From: Pseudonocardiales bacterium | GTDB taxonomy: Bacteria > Actinomycetota > Actinomycetes > Mycobacteriales > Pseudonocardiaceae | Assembly: GCA_013695005.1 (NCBI GenBank) | Contig: JACDBJ010000106.1 | Location: 1-5,182, forward strand | Length of the DNA: 5,182 nucleotides | Direction of reading: 5' to 3' | Notes under the pieces: generated by a model | What the model was told of the DNA's origin: nothing | The model's input: only the letters and a program-made list of their open reading frames with translations | The model's database searches: none | Program-made: the position numbers and the translations under genes | In this document: in pieces, positions 4,856 through 5,182 of the stretch | Numbering within the stretch: position 1 is the first letter of the stretch | Layout: each line of letters begins with the position of its first letter

Positions 4856-4877
4856 CTGTGGCCGGACGCGGCCACGG
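4856..4877. terminator. GC-rich hairpin, possible bidirectional terminator
   Basis: GTGGCCG (4858-4864) and CGGCCAC (4869-4875) form a perfect 7-bp stem with a GACG loop, extended by a wobble pair and a C-G pair. It lies 14 nt beyond the end of thiE on its transcribed strand and between convergent genes. There is no T-tract, as is common for actinomycete terminators, so termination is inferred from structure and position. Confidence 0.45.
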
Positions 4878-4891
4878 CGTGCAGCTGCAGG

Positions 4892-5182
4892 TCAGCGGCG
4901 CAGACGCTGGGCCAGGGCTCGGGCGGCGGCGGTCGGGTCCTCGGCCTCGGTGATCGCCCGGACGACGACGACCCGGGTGGCGCCCGCGTCCAGCACGGCG
5001 TCCAGACGGGCGTGGTCGATGCCGCCGATGGCGAACCACGGCCGGCTCGGGCTAGCCGCCGCCACGGTCTTGATCAGCTCCAGGCCAGGCGCGGGGCGGC
5101 CCGGCTTGGTCGGCGTCGGCCAGCACGGGCCGACGCAGAAGTACTCGACGCCGGGCTCGTCGGCGGCCGCCTCGGCCTCGGC
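4892..5182 (-). CDS. thiE: Thiamine-phosphate synthase, C-terminal part (partial)
   Basis: The last 96 residues of a protein are encoded, with the start beyond the window's right edge. ThiE joins hydroxymethylpyrimidine diphosphate and thiazole phosphate to make thiamine monophosphate in the cytoplasm. The segment YFCVGPCWPTPTKPGRPAPG (residues 14-33 of the visible part) is the conserved VGPxxPTxTK strand and phosphate-binding loop of the TIM barrel. PWFAIGGID (48-56) is the next conserved strand and AGATRVVVVRAIT (66-78) the last strand, with its family glycine replaced by V-R as in actinobacterial ThiE. The protein ends RALAQRLRR followed by TGA at 4892-4894. The visible part is about 45% of a usual 210-220 residue ThiE. 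It is convergent with the membrane-protein gene. Other thi genes may lie off the window. Confidence 0.93.
   Translation of the reverse strand, partial: AEAEAAADEPGVEYFCVGPCWPTPTKPGRPAPGLELIKTVAAASPSRPWFAIGGIDHARLDAVLDAGATRVVVVRAITEAEDPTAAARALAQRLRR

Noticed and set aside
4285..4875. 196-codon minus-strand frame over the membrane-protein gene
   Set aside because: The plus-strand product has membrane segments and recognisable conserved motifs, while this frame has neither and runs through the palindromes.

Overview
The DNA is very GC-rich, genes use G/C at third codon positions and GTG starts behind AGGAGG-type ribosome sites, and the chromosomal genes (a ThiE of actinobacterial type, a DUF6992-like membrane protein, a cytosolic SGNH hydrolase) all point to an actinomycete. 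A member of the Pseudonocardiaceae or a relative seems likely, but the genus cannot be read from this window.

The left part, about 1-3211, is a pile-up of three insertion sequences. Bases 2-160 are the frameshifted and truncated N-terminus of an IS6-family transposase. Next comes an IS256-family element whose DDE transposase (200-1585, minus strand) looks intact. Its right terminal repeat is interrupted by an IS110-family element (about 1631-3202). That element has a complete DEDD/serine transposase (1720-2757, plus strand), subterminal inverted repeats of 14 bp and a long non-coding right end, which places it in the IS1111 group.

The most interesting material is the roughly 445-nt right end of the IS110/IS1111 element. 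It holds two consecutive hairpins with unpaired sides (2770-2848 and 2854-2902), then a long stem (3032-3122). Short unpaired segments in the first two hairpins match the two sides of the insertion site and the two element ends. This is what a bridge RNA/seekRNA would look like. The element ends would also form a promoter when joined in a circle, and the left-end sequence can pair with the transposase ribosome binding site. All of this is inference from reading the sequence; nothing was folded or searched.

Bases 3203-3369 hold no recognisable gene. The right part, 3370-5182, looks like ordinary chromosome: an SGNH/GDSL hydrolase on the minus strand (3370-4179), then, divergently, a small four-helix membrane protein (4336-4779), and convergent to that the C-terminal 96 residues of thiamine-phosphate synthase ThiE (minus strand, running off the window end). 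The 112-bp gap between the last two carries two related palindromes exactly 42 bp apart and a strong GC hairpin that may serve as a bidirectional terminator. No functional link between the insertion sequences and the chromosomal genes is visible.
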